This document shows, piece by piece, positions 11,180 through 21,151 of a stretch of 31,827 nt of DNA; position 1 is the stretch's first letter, and each line of letters starts with the position of its first letter. The position numbers were made by a program, and so were the translations under genes. Source of the DNA: Chara braunii (taxonomy: Eukaryota > Streptophyta > Charophyceae > Charales > Characeae); NCBI GenBank assembly GCA_003427395.1, contig BFEA01000008.1:7272985-7304811 (forward strand), in the 5' to 3' direction. Below the pieces are notes generated by a model. The model saw only the letters and a program-made list of their open reading frames with translations. It made no database searches and was not told the origin of the DNA.

Positions 11180-11478
11180 TCTCGTTTTTTTTTTTTCCTT
11201 TTCTTACATGCAGTGGCCCTAAGGGCCTCGCTCCACTCATCAGCCCTTGCAGAAAAGACAAACGGATGGCTTGTATGGTTCCAGTTTCTAGGAGAAGATT
11301 CATTGAAGTTTTGCACATAGAGTAGCTCTCTCGTTTTTTTGTTTTTCCTTTTCTTACTTGGGTGCAGTGGCCCTAAGGGCCTTGCTCCACTCATCAGCAC
11401 TTGCAGAAAAGAAAAACGTATGGCCTGTATGGATCCAGTTTTTAGGGGAAGATTTATTCTAGTTTTGCACATTTGGTG
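11180..11478 (-). repeat. Two tandem copies of a ~150-bp interspersed repeat
   Basis: 11180-11327 and 11328-11478 share a T-rich start, a GTGGCCCTAAGGGCC core, CTCCACTCATCAGC, and a GGATCCAGTTT-like end. The reverse complement resembles the copies at 22726-22850 and 23015-23140 (CTCCACTACTC, then CAAATGTGCAAAA). The open frame 11077-11472 crosses both copies and is not a gene. Confidence 0.75.
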
Positions 11479-11723
11479 AGTAGTGGAGTGAAGCCCTCAA
11501 AATCACATGCCGAGCTAGTAAGCCAGTAACCCATAACTGCTGAAACATGGACCTGAAATAGAAGCCTCACCATATGTAGCTGGCCTACTCCCTCCTTACT
11601 GTGAGTCCAGAGACTACCCTTCCAATGACCACCCCGTTCCTGCCGAAGGGACCCTTGCCAATATTTGGCAGGGACCTTTTGAAGTACTGGCAGGGGTTGT
11701 CTGAATAATGTGAAAGGGCTCTG

Positions 11724-11724
11724 T

Positions 11725-11780
<56 letters not shown>

Positions 11781-11823
11781 CCCAGCGTGTATACACACAT
11801 CACGTTTTTTTTTTTTTTTTTTT
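11724..11823. repeat. (CT)n microsatellite and T tract
   Basis: (CT)n from about 11725 to 11778, then an 18-base T run. The Arg-Glu and Ser-Leu frames across it are artefacts. Confidence 0.95.
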
Positions 11824-12121
11824 GAGCCCACGCGCATCTGGGATTAGCGCATTGCGCACCGCGCAGCGAACTACGCAGCGCACTTCACCTATGCGCCGCA
11901 AGTATGATATATACTAGCTAAGCGCTTGCGGTGCGGGCGGTGCGGGCTATGCCCGCAAAAATAAGAAATGTTGTAGGGAACCTGACACAGACCACTCGCA
12001 TAAACTCAGACTTAAAAAAAAAAAAAAAATTGAATCACATGGTAATAAAGAATAGCCCAAAATTGGCTACGAAATCTGAGTTTAACTAACAAATAAAAAA
12101 AGTGACAAATTGAAAAATCAT

Positions 12122-12163
12122 CTAGGCTACCAGAGTGGCCCAGGGTCACTTGCTCGGCCGGGC

Positions 12164-12204
<41 letters not shown>

Positions 12205-12290
12205 NNNNNNNNNNNNNNNTTTGCTGGGACTTTTCCTGGTCCTTGCACGGGCTGGCCACCCGGGAACCGGGCGGCCCGGCTGGTAGCCTA
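12122..12290. mobile_element. TIR DNA element B (short, contains assembly gap)
   Basis: It starts CTAGGCTACCAG (12122-12133) and ends CTGGTAGCCTA (12280-12290), which is complementary over 11 bp. A 9-bp direct repeat AAAAATCAT flanks it (12113-12121 and 12291-12299). The interior has GC-rich subterminal blocks around a long A tract and 15 Ns (12205-12219), so the true length is unknown. End sequence and duplication length match elements A and C. No transposase is present. Confidence 0.75.
12205..12219. other. Assembly gap of 15 N
   Basis: N run directly after a 41-base A tract. The gap size is probably nominal. Confidence 0.95.
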
Positions 12291-12312
12291 AAAAATCATT
12301 AAAAAAAAAAAA

Positions 12313-12667
12313 GTAGGAGGAAGGACGAGGAGAGAGAGACAGAGAAAGAGAGATAGAAAGCAAGGAAAAGATAGAGACATAGAGAGAAAGAGAGATGGAG
12401 ACATACAGAGAGAGAGAAAGAGAGAGAGAAAAAAAAAAAAAGCAACAAAAGAGCAAAGAATAAAAAAAGACCAACACCAGTATACAAAGAGAAGAAGTTT
12501 AATATGAGGGTTTATCGTTCCATTAAAGTTAGCAAGTGGCCGCAGTATGATAAAGGCACAATTATTGCGTAATGGAATCCACCTTGACGTAAAAAAACCC
12601 AATAATATCAAGTCAAAATTATTTTCTTCTCTCTCTCTCTCTCTTTTTTTTTTTTTTCTCTCTCTCT

Positions 12668-12728
<61 letters not shown>
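12313..12728. repeat. GA-rich and (CT)n low-complexity tracts
   Basis: GA-rich stretch at about 12313-12440 and an almost uninterrupted CT tract at about 12629-12728. The long open frames here only translate these tracts. Confidence 0.9.
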
Positions 12729-12731
<3 letters not shown>

Positions 12732-12887
12732 CCCCCCCATTTATTTCTCCCTCTCTTCCTATCTCTCTTGTAAGGGCAATTACTTAACCGAAACCGAAGC
12801 TGACCATAAAAAAAATTGTCATTAAGGCAACACCTGGACGACCGCCCAATCAACATCTCTCTCTTCCTCTCTCTCTTATAAGACCAA

Positions 12888-13826
12888 TCAACTTCCTTCA
12901 CTGGAACGATACTCTTGCAGCACCTCACAAACAGAAACTTGTTGCAACACTTTGCGACGATACTCCTCAAAAGTTTCGAATCGACCTTGTCTTTGCCGAT
13001 TGTAATCGAGATGAATTGCAACATCCACACATCTCCAAGTGTTCACGCTCGTATTCAACTCCGCTGCTGCTTCCACAATATCTTGCACCCTGTGAGAACT
13101 GTCAAGATAGGACAGGTGTGCAAGTGTCTTTTGGGACCAATAGATTCAAGGAGTCATAATGTTAAAATTAGAAGAACTTGGTTGTTTCAAGGGTCCTGTA
13201 TGGACATGCAGATGGTCTCTTGATGGCGTAAGAGCGGGCACAACACAACTGACAGGAGACGGAGTAGCCATAGCGGTCGGCGAAGCAGAAACAACAACAG
13301 AAGTAGTGGCAATCGACGTTGACATATTGGATTGTGGAGCATAATCCGCAAGACGTTGAAAATTTGGAGGAGATGCTGCTTGAAGGGAGAGTAGACGGAC
13401 CGGAGCGGAATGAGGAGCGGGAGAAGCAACCACAGGAGGAATCATTTTCAAAAGGTGTTGTATCCGTGCATATCTTTGAAAGGGTTGGGGAATGGTGCCT
13501 TCTGTCGGACAATGTGGCAAATCAAATGTCATCGTAGTAATCTCCTCATTAGAGAAAGCAACATACTCATCAGTCAAAAGTGAATTCAACATGGAAGAAG
13601 CCTCTTAATCCGAAACATTCAACGGGTCTGAAGGAAGAGGGGATCGTCGTTCCAACCACATATCAGTGCGTTTGTTTTTTTTCCACTCGAGGAATTTTTT
13701 CCATATTCGTCCATCTTTTACGACTGTGGCACTTTTGATAAACATTTAAAAAAACACCTCAGTCAAAACATTTTGGATGTCAACCTTCTTCACATCGTTA
13801 AACCATCTAGCAAGGTGAGCGCGGAT
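12888..13826 (-). pseudogene. Decayed unknown ORF of ~310 codons
   Basis: A single minus-strand frame reads from about 13826 to the stop at 12888, with only three nonsense codons: TAA at 13746-13748, TAA at 13605-13607 and TGA at 13146-13148. The N-terminal part (RAHLARWFNDVKK, then KDGRIWKKFLEWKKNKR) is basic and helical. The middle is rich in Ser/Thr/Pro/Ala, and the C-terminal part (VQDIVEAAAELN, FETFEEYRRKV) is again helical. I do not recognise the family. It lies downstream of the Helitron helicase on the same strand, so it may be an extra Helitron ORF or captured host sequence. The composition looks like real protein, not chance. Confidence 0.5.
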
Positions 13827-14397
13827 TCAGAGTGCGGATTGTGGGTGCATCGTTATCATCGGGCACAACAATAACCCCAAACGAATTTTGTGGTTGCGAT
13901 GTGGCGCAAATATCTTTTTCGCGTCCACTTGGTTGAGATTGCGAGCACGAATCACGAACACGTGCACGTCCAACGAATGGTTCACAAAACGGAAGAGATG
14001 CAAGTGCATTCACAGGGAGCGCATTCAAAATTTGAGTTCTCGTTTCATCAACAACAGGTTGTCGTCCCACCCGATTGTCAGCAAACGTAGGCTTGAGCAA
14101 TTCGAGCGAACCCAAAGGATTAGATTTCCTACCACGACTCTTTCTTCTCTTGAATTTAGAATCAACATACTGTTCTTTCGAATCACCTGTAGCGTCATCA
14201 TCCTCGTCACCGGGAAATATAAGGTTATTAGGCCCACCCGACAAACCTCTACGCAAACCATCCCCATCAGCACGACAATTGTCACCACCCTCCTCCACAA
14301 CCATCTTCTCAGCATCAGCAAGGGTATTTGCCTTGCGAACATCAATGTTCAACTTTAGCAAGAGGACCATAATCGTCCCGAGAACGCTCACTTCCAA
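13807..14397 (-). pseudogene. Unknown ORF downstream of the Helitron helicase
   Basis: Open frame of 196 residues with an acidic patch (GDEDDDATGD), a strongly basic KFKRRKSRGRKS that could be a nuclear localisation signal, and a Pro/Ser-rich tail. It overlaps the end of the previous exon (14342-14555) in another frame and runs into the decayed frame at 13826. The three pieces are probably one former gene broken by frameshifts or introns. No family is recognised; the ATG at 14397 is only the first in frame. Confidence 0.4.
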
Positions 14398-14555
14398 GAT
14401 TCACCGACCTCTCATCATTTCCACTTTTTTTCGACCTCTCTGAATGTTCGACTCCAGCTTTTGATGTAACATTCGTATCATATTGAGTGGTATTGCTGGT
14501 TGTCATTGCTTTCTTCTTAGCACGAGTGTCGTACTTATGCGGCATTCGGGAGTCA
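14342..14555 (-). pseudogene. Putative second exon after the Helitron helicase
   Basis: If GTGAGT (starting at 14627, minus strand) is a donor and TTTTTTTGCAAG (ending at 14556) an acceptor, a 72-nt intron is removed and the helicase frame continues here as SDSRMPHKYDTRAKKKA. The frame then ends at 14342 after AKVEH. The phase fits exactly, which a chance intron would do one time in three. The segment is basic and Ser/Thr-rich, with no known domain. Confidence 0.45.
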
Positions 14556-14627
14556 CTTGCAAAAAAAGAATATGACGAAATTATTTGGAATGCGAAGGCT
14601 CGACGAAAAAAAAAAAGAATGACTCAC

Positions 14628-14990
14628 CTCAAAAGTTCATGATATACAATATTCTTCGTAAAAAAATTATTATCAGGCAATGCAATACGGATGTTGTTGG
14701 GATGGCCAACACGCGACAAAGCAACATACAGTTGATCATGCGCAAAAACCGGTTTGTGTAGCCAAACCCCAGCAATCGATACAGTTTGTCCTTGCGACTT
14801 GTTAATCGTTAGAGCAAAAGCAAGACGGGCTGAAAATTACCTCCTAAACCATTTGAACCCCGTGGTCTCACCATTGCTTGTCAAATCAATCTTGGGAGGA
14901 TGTGACCACGATCAGGTGAATGAACCATGTTCTACGTCTGTCAAATCAATCTTGGGAGGATGTCGCCAAGCAGGATTCTCACGCCATGGG
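14628..14990 (-). pseudogene. Helitron Rep/helicase, C-terminal Pif1-like end
   Basis: On the minus strand the frame reads ARLAFALTINKSQGQTV, then LYVALSRVGHPNNIRI, which are helicase motifs of the Pif1/Helitron superfamily 1B proteins. RepHel proteins nick and unwind DNA for rolling-circle transposition. Upstream, in the same frame, are FKWFRR, a TAA where this family has Gln (QF...RLAFA), and HPPKIDLT. The last is present twice because of a 60-bp duplication (14879-14903 repeated at 14939-14963), and another stop lies between the copies. Only this C-terminal end is present; I do not find Rep motifs or the 5' end in the window. Confidence 0.8.
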
Positions 14991-15005
14991 AGGAGTAGTA
15001 CCTAA

Positions 15006-15677
15006 CTGAACAGACACATCAACATTCAAAGTAGCACTCGCAAGAAAGTAAGACTTGCTCTAGCAAGGAGCAAAAGTTTATCAATGGAAGAAATAGTTGT
15101 TAGGAATGGAGCGGTTTAGCGAAAACATTCAGACTTCATCACTACCTAGCATTGGAAGTAGAGAATAGACGTAATTGTAGATTATGTTAAAAAAAAAAAA
15201 AAAAAAAAACAAAAAAAAAAAAACGAGGAGGAGGAGAAAGAGGAAACGAAAAGAAAAAAAAAAAAAAAAAAAAGGGGGGGGGGGGGAGGGAATAAAAGGC
15301 ATCTATGCTATTCAGAACAATTTAGTATGGTAGGGAAGACTGGTGGAACTGCGTTCTCCAGTAACCAGAGTGCAATTATGGAACTATTCTGAATTCAAAG
15401 CTTCAGAAGCTTACTGTACTTTATTTTTAACCTTCTTATTAAGACAACTTGTGAACGAAACAACACTCAACTATTTTAAATGTGTAATTAAATAATGGTG
15501 TCTCATTTCAAGTAATCTGTCGAGAATCTTTGGTGCAACTAACGACCATCTCAGCATATTTATACCCTAAAATTAAAAAAAAAATAATAATAATAAAAAT
15601 AAAAATAAAAATCAGACTATGCAACCAAGCAAGACACCCAACAGATAGTAACAGCAAGCTACTTCAGGGATCCTCAG
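15006..15677. other. AT-rich spacer with A, G and AAT tracts
   Basis: Poly-A stretches at about 15189-15224 and 15257-15273, a G run at about 15274-15286, and AAT/AAAAT repeats near 15575-15611. No coding signal. The 5' end of the retroelement that follows should lie here, but I could not identify its terminal repeat. Confidence 0.5.
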
Positions 15678-15820
15678 GTATGTTGTGAGCATCTTAGGAC
15701 CCCAATGCATGTTGAAAGATATACTTTTATCCACATATATATTTACCCATTGTGTTGAAAACAGCACAAGAATAACAGTTAGTAAATGTGATTCATTTTT
15801 TTATCGCAGGAAGAGTCATT

Positions 15821-16966
15821 ATGGACCCAGCCATCTGGGAAGCAATTCGCGCTGGAGGAGCGACAACTCTTGTAGGAAGAGAGTTGTATATGCCATTAAT
15901 CTTTCCTACAGTTAGACTGGTTCGCGGCTACGTCCATGAATGCACGAATCCGCAAGAGCAGAGCCCCCATAATCTGAACTATATTTTAGTCAATAGCGGC
16001 TTCATCTACTCTGTCACTCTCCATTTGCTCAGAGTCTCACTCCCTTCACAAAACCAGCAATCTCATACATCCAGTGCAAGACAGGACAGATCACCTTCTA
16101 TAGCCTTAGAACGGAGCAACAGACCTGGAGAACCCTCAGAACCACCACTATCCAGCAGAGGAACGGTAGTGTCAAGTGAAGATTTAGACCTGCTTCACCT
16201 CAAATTTCACCTCCATCAAGCAGATTTGACTAAGGATTGGGATGTATTCACTCGTGTCAGCGCCTCCCTCTACAGGAGACCGGAAGGCGCTAGGGAGGAG
16301 GTTGATGCACTCAAGTTCATTTTTGACCAACCCCCTTGGCGCAGGCACATAGCAGTACTAATTAGAGTCAAACAGATAAAACTAAACTACAAGCATTACG
16401 AGAGAGGTAGACCGGTTGCTAGTGCCTTCAAAAATGCATTGACAAATTTGGTGGAAGACCTCTGCGACCATAGATGCTCAGAAGAAATGAAGAACTTGCT
16501 AAAGACCATGGAATTGGAAACCTCAGTATTGACGATGCAGAAGGTCAACAAGGAATGGGACGACCAGGAAAACAAGGCAGCAATTAAAGGGTAAGTGGCA
16601 GTATACGTTGACGTAAAAAAATAATAATAATAATAATAATTAAAGGAGGGAGAGGACTAAGTAGGCAAATCAACCGCAACCCTACCCATCCATAATTATA
16701 AGGACCTTTGGGCATCTTCACTGAAGTGCCCACATTGTATTCACAATGGTCATCCCTATTAAAATCTGGCTGGCATGTTCTACAACCTGAGGTACGTCTT
16801 AATTGTTGTGTTTTGCAGGTTTGGAACCCTTGACCCAGCCAGATATTCTAGGCACCGCAGCCCCTCAAGGAGTAACAGACATCAATTCAGCAAGCAGGCG
16901 TCATCCTCTCACGACAACAAGGAATGGCGCAAGAGATCAAGATCTCCCAGGCAGTCAAAACCTTGA
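15821..16966 (+). CDS. ORF1 (gag-like), spliced, RS-rich C-terminus
   Basis: Start ATG at 15821 (MDPAIWEAIRAGG). A likely 5' UTR intron precedes it: donor CAG/GTATGT at 15678, acceptor TTATCGCAG ending 15809. Exon 1 runs to 16590, donor GG/GTAAGT starts at 16591, acceptor TTTTGCAG ends at 16818, and exon 2 runs 16819-16966. The joined length is 918 nt, an exact 306 codons with no stop. Residues of about 90-120 are Ser/Pro-rich, and about 135-255 are helical (SEDLDLLHLKFHLHQADL). The C-terminus is basic and SR-rich (SRHRSPSRSNRHQ, KRSRSPRQSKP), suiting RNA binding. Its position before RT argues for a Gag-like role, although no family is recognised. pol starts inside exon 2. Confidence 0.65.
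16591..16818 (+). other. Putative spliceosomal intron in ORF1
   Basis: GTAAGT donor and TTTTGCAG acceptor, 228 nt, AT-rich. Removal restores frame into the SR-rich tail that ends at 16966. Without splicing ORF1 stops at once (GGG TAA at 16589-16594). Confidence 0.6.
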
Positions 16967-19082
16967 ACATCCAGCCATCAACAACTAAGATCTCTTATGC
17001 CTTCGGAATGTTGAAAGACAGAGCCAACTGGTTATCTGATCCTGAGTCCTTTAGAGCAGCATCCAGTTCATCTCACATTGAAGCTTGGAAAACTCTACTA
17101 AAATCATCTAAGAGGAAGTATTCAGAGAGTGTCCTCAATTGGTTGGAGGAAGGGGTGGAACTCAAGTTCAAAGGCACCGAACATGAGGATAGGTCAAAGA
17201 TAGACAAAATCCGTAGGATGGTCACACCAGTGTTGAAAGCGTCTCAATTCAAGAAAATCTTGAAAGAAACCAGTCCACCCCCCCCCACTATTCCTAACTA
17301 TCAACTTCCTCAGCAGTCTGTCAATTTTGTGACCTCGAATGTAAACTTACTTTTGAGGCAAGGCGTAATATCAGAAACAGACTCCCCTACCGTGTGTAAC
17401 CCTGTATTTGTGATCGAAAGCTCAAGCAAGTTACGCTTTATTATCGATCTGCGATATGTCAACTTATTTATAAAGTTCTCAGATTTCCATTATGAATTCA
17501 TTGATGAAGTGGTTGCGGTTATGGATAGAGGAATGCTACAAAATTTCGCAGTTACCTTCGATATCAAAAATGACTATTACCACATCCCCATGCACGAGTC
17601 TTCTAGACCCTACTGAGCTTTCAGATGTAATGGAAAAATTTATCAGTTTAATACCCTTTGTTTTGGCATCTCATCTGCATGTTGGATCTTCACCACAATA
17701 ATGCAGGAAGTAATGGCAAAATTTAGGACCAAAGGAATAATGATCTTCTCCTACATCGACGATAGCTTGGCAACAGAAAACAATTTCACCAAATGTCTCT
17801 GTAATTCTTTTCTGATCGTTCTCATTCTTCACAAACTGGGCTTCTTCTTAAGTCCTAACAAATGTCAGGTCTTCCGGGCATTATCAAACAGATTCCTTGG
17901 TTTTATAATTGACCCACATGAGAAGAGGGTCAAGGTCCCAACGGATAAAGTAGAAAGGATTGTCAATCTGTTGAACCTCTGCAGCAACGAACTCTAACTC
18001 ACATCGAGGAAAGTGGCTTCACTTGCGGGAAAGCTAGTCTCTTTAGCAAGAGTCTTCTTACCTGCGTCACTGTACTGTTCCAATTTGCATTCGACCTTAG
18101 TCAACTGCTCATGGGAGCAGAAAGTCAAGTTGTCAAAAAAAATTAAGGAAGACCTCAGTTGGTGGACTGAGCATCTTCCATTCCTGCCAGGAAAGAGCTG
18201 GAAATTACGCACCCCAACAACAAGGATTCTATCAGACGCATCAACAACAGGTGTAGGAGTTATTCTAACCTGAAGCACGGGGGAATCAATGAGAGTCAGC
18301 TTTGACCTGCCTTTGGAGTTTCTGCAGAAGTCAAGCACTCACAGGGAACTTTATGCATTCACGGAATCGCTCCTGATCCTTAAGGGCCAAGCTCCTCAAG
18401 AACTGATGTCCACCTCGATTGAATGTGTAGGTGATAATCAGGTTGTTTTCTTCTTGTTAAGCAAGTTAAGATCGATAGATGGGGTGTTTAACAAGATGCT
18501 CAAAACAATCGTGAAAGTCCTCTTGACAACGGACTGCCCGTTGAAACCAGTCTGGTTGCCAAGAGACTTCAACATCGAGGCCGACAACCTCTCAAAAATA
18601 GTTGACTTTCTGACTGGGGTCTGAGCAGCAGAAAGAAGCAAGAACTGTTCAAAATTTTCGGAGAACCAGCTATTGATATGTTTGCCTGTGAAGGGATGCA
18701 TGTGTGTGACCTGTTTATCTCAGAATTTTTTCCCCCAGGATACCTCGCAGTCGGAGCTCTCTCTCTGGATTGGTCAAAACTTCTGGAACTACCTTATAGG
18801 TGGGTATTCCCTCCTATGTGTCTCATTCAACAAACTATTGCTAGAATTAGAGAATTCGGAGGAGAGTATCTACTCATTACCCCGGTATCAAAGAAGAATA
18901 ATTGGTTCCCAACTCTATTAAGGCTGAAACCAATCAAGCAGATCTTCTTGAAAAAACACTACTCCACCTATTGCGCTTTAACTAGAGTACCCGAAGAGGC
19001 CATGAATCCAGGTAAAGCAGGACTAGTAGCCAGAAGATTGTCGGTGGTCAGACTCAACGACAACCATAACCATACCGCATGA
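16924..19082 (+). pseudogene. RT-RNase H polyprotein of the DIRS-like element
   Basis: Starts at ATG 16924, overlapping ORF1 by 43 nt in another frame. RT motifs in order: LRFIIDLRYVN, FDIKNDYYHIP, YQFNTLCFGISSA, the catalytic FSYIDDSLA (YIDD at 17752-17763) and FLGFIIDPHEKRV. RNase H has ILSDAST (Asp at 18235), HRELYAFTE, GDNQVVFF and NIEADNLSK, so all four acids are kept. The tail DWGLSS...GEPAIDMFACEG...VFPPMCLIQQ is the extension typical of DIRS-order elements. In-frame stops are TGA 17614, TAA 17995 and TGA 18271; a frameshift lies near 18604-18612, before DWGLSS. Catalytic residues are intact, so decay is recent or mild. Confidence 0.9.
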
Positions 19083-20229
19083 AGGAGGAAAAAGTTTTCC
19101 AAGTGCCCTGCCCCAACATCTGCTCGAGACTCCACCCTTTCTTAATACCTTCTCGAACTCACCCCACCCGGAAGCAATGACTGCTTTCCCCCTCATAAAT
19201 GTTTAACCCTATCAAGCAACCCTTCAGCCGGCGATTGAAACCATTCAATGATAGCACATCTTTGGTCTTAGTGCTACGAAATAGCGGCCCCCTGTCGCGG
19301 AGATCAATAGGAGGGCTGAGAGAACTGTAGCACTCACGTAGTTCCTCCATTAACTCTAAGAAGGTTTTTTCATTGACCGTATGCATTTGCAAAACTATGA
19401 CGCCCTGCCGACCTCTGCGCAATGTCTTGGTATAGGATGGTTGAACTTGTCCAATTCCCTCATCAACCTCTTTCCCCTGGAGCCTCAAACCTTCTCCGCC
19501 CCGCTGCCAACTCTCCCACAGGTAACTCATTATGCACAAATCACGTAATGTCTCAGCATAACGACAACCACTCTGAGTCTTCATTTTCTCCCTCATACCG
19601 CAATAAATTATCTGCATTTTTTCCTCAGTCATAGGAGGAGCATGTGTCTCAACAACCCCATTTTTTAAAGCGCAATTCCTGTAAGCCCGACGATAATCCT
19701 TAACCTTGGAACTGTTGCAAGGGTTCTCTCTCCCCCTTCGTCCCAAGATTTGAAAACAACGATTCAAGCAGCTGAAGCAGGACTCTATTGTACTGCAAGC
19801 AGGAAATGGGTGACCAGACTTATCAAAGGTTCGACATCGAGTACTAAGCTCAGGAAGCCATTGACCATGGAAGAAAGTTAATACGTCTAAGTCAATACAG
19901 TCCTGAACACCCCGACCAACGCAGTTTCTTTCAAGCGATTCAGTCAATGATCTCAGCATTTGTCCTCTTTCCCGTTCACTGTTCTTGGAGAGACCATACT
20001 CCACAATCAACTCTATGGAGTCTTTGAGCCCCTGTTCGTATTTTCTTTCTATCTGAACTCTTGGCTGATGTTGTACTGCATCAATGCTTCGATGAAGAAG
20101 CCTCTCCAACCACCATCTCCTGTACACAAATGAGAATGCATTTGGTAAATGAAGGTGAGGAATATGGGATGGACAGGAGGTGCATTGGTGGGAAGGCCCC
20201 TTATTTTCCACTTGCTGTGAAGGTTTCAC
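19054..20229 (-). pseudogene. Tyrosine recombinase, inverted relative to pol
   Basis: The minus frame from 20229 is open to a TGA at 19159-19161. The C-terminal half has the recombinase layout: LWESWQRGGEGLRL carries the first catalytic Arg, and SSHCFRVG (19162-19185) is the H-x-x-R box. Read past the TGA, the same frame continues with GTWKTFSSFMRYG, giving a well-placed nucleophilic Tyr (codon 19072-19074), and ends at 19054. So one nonsense codon removes the nucleophile. Recombinases of this class insert the circular cDNA without target duplication. The first 20 or so residues lie inside the direct repeat 20183-20420, so the true start may be internal or spliced (acceptor-like TTGTGTACAG near 20118). 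It converges with pol and overlaps it by 29 bp. Confidence 0.8.
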
Positions 20230-20420
20230 CTACTTGTTGCCTAAGATCTTTGAACTTAGTCAATCGTTATGTAATCAGTTGGATGATTTGATTATCTGCA
20301 AGTCGATTTCTTCATGTTCATCTTTCCCCTTGTAAGTGATGATTGTTGGTTGAGCAGGCACCCTTTGTACATGACCCTCACTGACTACACTGACTGGAAA
20401 GACGCACCCCGAAAGTACAT
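20183..20420 (+). repeat. 238-bp direct repeat, copy 1 (B1-like)
   Basis: Aligns without gaps to 21152-21389, with about a dozen substitutions. It starts CATTGGTGGGAAGGCCCC and ends GAAAGTACAT. It contains the start of the recombinase frame. In DIRS-order elements split repeats allow a circular intermediate to be rebuilt. Confidence 0.9.
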
Positions 20421-21151
20421 AGACGACCTTTTTCTATTCCATCCATTGGCTCCCGAAAGAAGGCTGCTGCCGCGACGATAATCACGACACTCAAGAGCAA
20501 AGGAGGACAGAAATCTGTAGGCATCCAAGAAAGCATGAGTAGGTTTCAGTGTAAGAGGCACCTACTCAGGATCTGCAGCGGCGGCAGTAGAGGAAGTTGC
20601 ATTGGCCCGTTGACATCCAAGGGAGCAAGAGGACTAGCAGTCCGCCCAGAGAAGAAATGTGCTGAAGGCCGATGAGCCCCAAGATCAGAGAAGGCAATTG
20701 CGGGTACCCCGTAGCAGGCCTTTCCAGGCCAGCGGTGGCCCGGTAAAGGTCTGAGCCAACCGGCGTGACAAAATGAGCAAGATCCGGGAGGGCGCTTGAA
20801 GGTACCCCAACAACAGACCCTTCTAGACTGCCGCTGGTCCAGTAGAGGCCCCCAGGACCGAATGGCCTACCGGACTGGCCAGGAGAAAAGCAAGCCACGG
20901 AGGAATCGCCACGGACCTCCGGTAAATCGACGGCTCCACGCCGATACGGATGGTATCGAAGCTTCACCGAAGAGTCGGGTATTTCTACCGAACCGGAGGG
21001 TCGGCAGAGAGTCTTTTCATTTCTCGGATTTTCGACGAGGCAGCCGCGAATGCTTGGATCATTGTACCTGCAAGGGCGGAGAGTTGGTGAGACCCGATTG
21101 GCTTCGTGTTCACGGTGCGAAAATCCGGCCCGCCCGCCCGTGCCCTCGGTA
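20421..21151. other. 731-bp inter-repeat segment (A2-like)
   Basis: GC-rich DNA between the two direct repeats. It contains an imperfect internal duplication (GGTACCCC...AGAGG-type block near 20708-20770 and again near 20799-20865). The minus frame 20566-21198 is open for 210 codons and begins in repeat copy 2 with the same MKPSQQ start as the recombinase. I see no domain in it and do not call it a gene. By analogy with PAT/Kangaroo elements it may be the A2 half of the terminal repeats. Confidence 0.5.

Noticed and set aside
12608-13030. 140-codon minus ORF ending in an Arg-Glu run
   Set aside because: About half is microsatellite, and the rest overlaps the better-supported decayed frame 12888-13826 in another phase.
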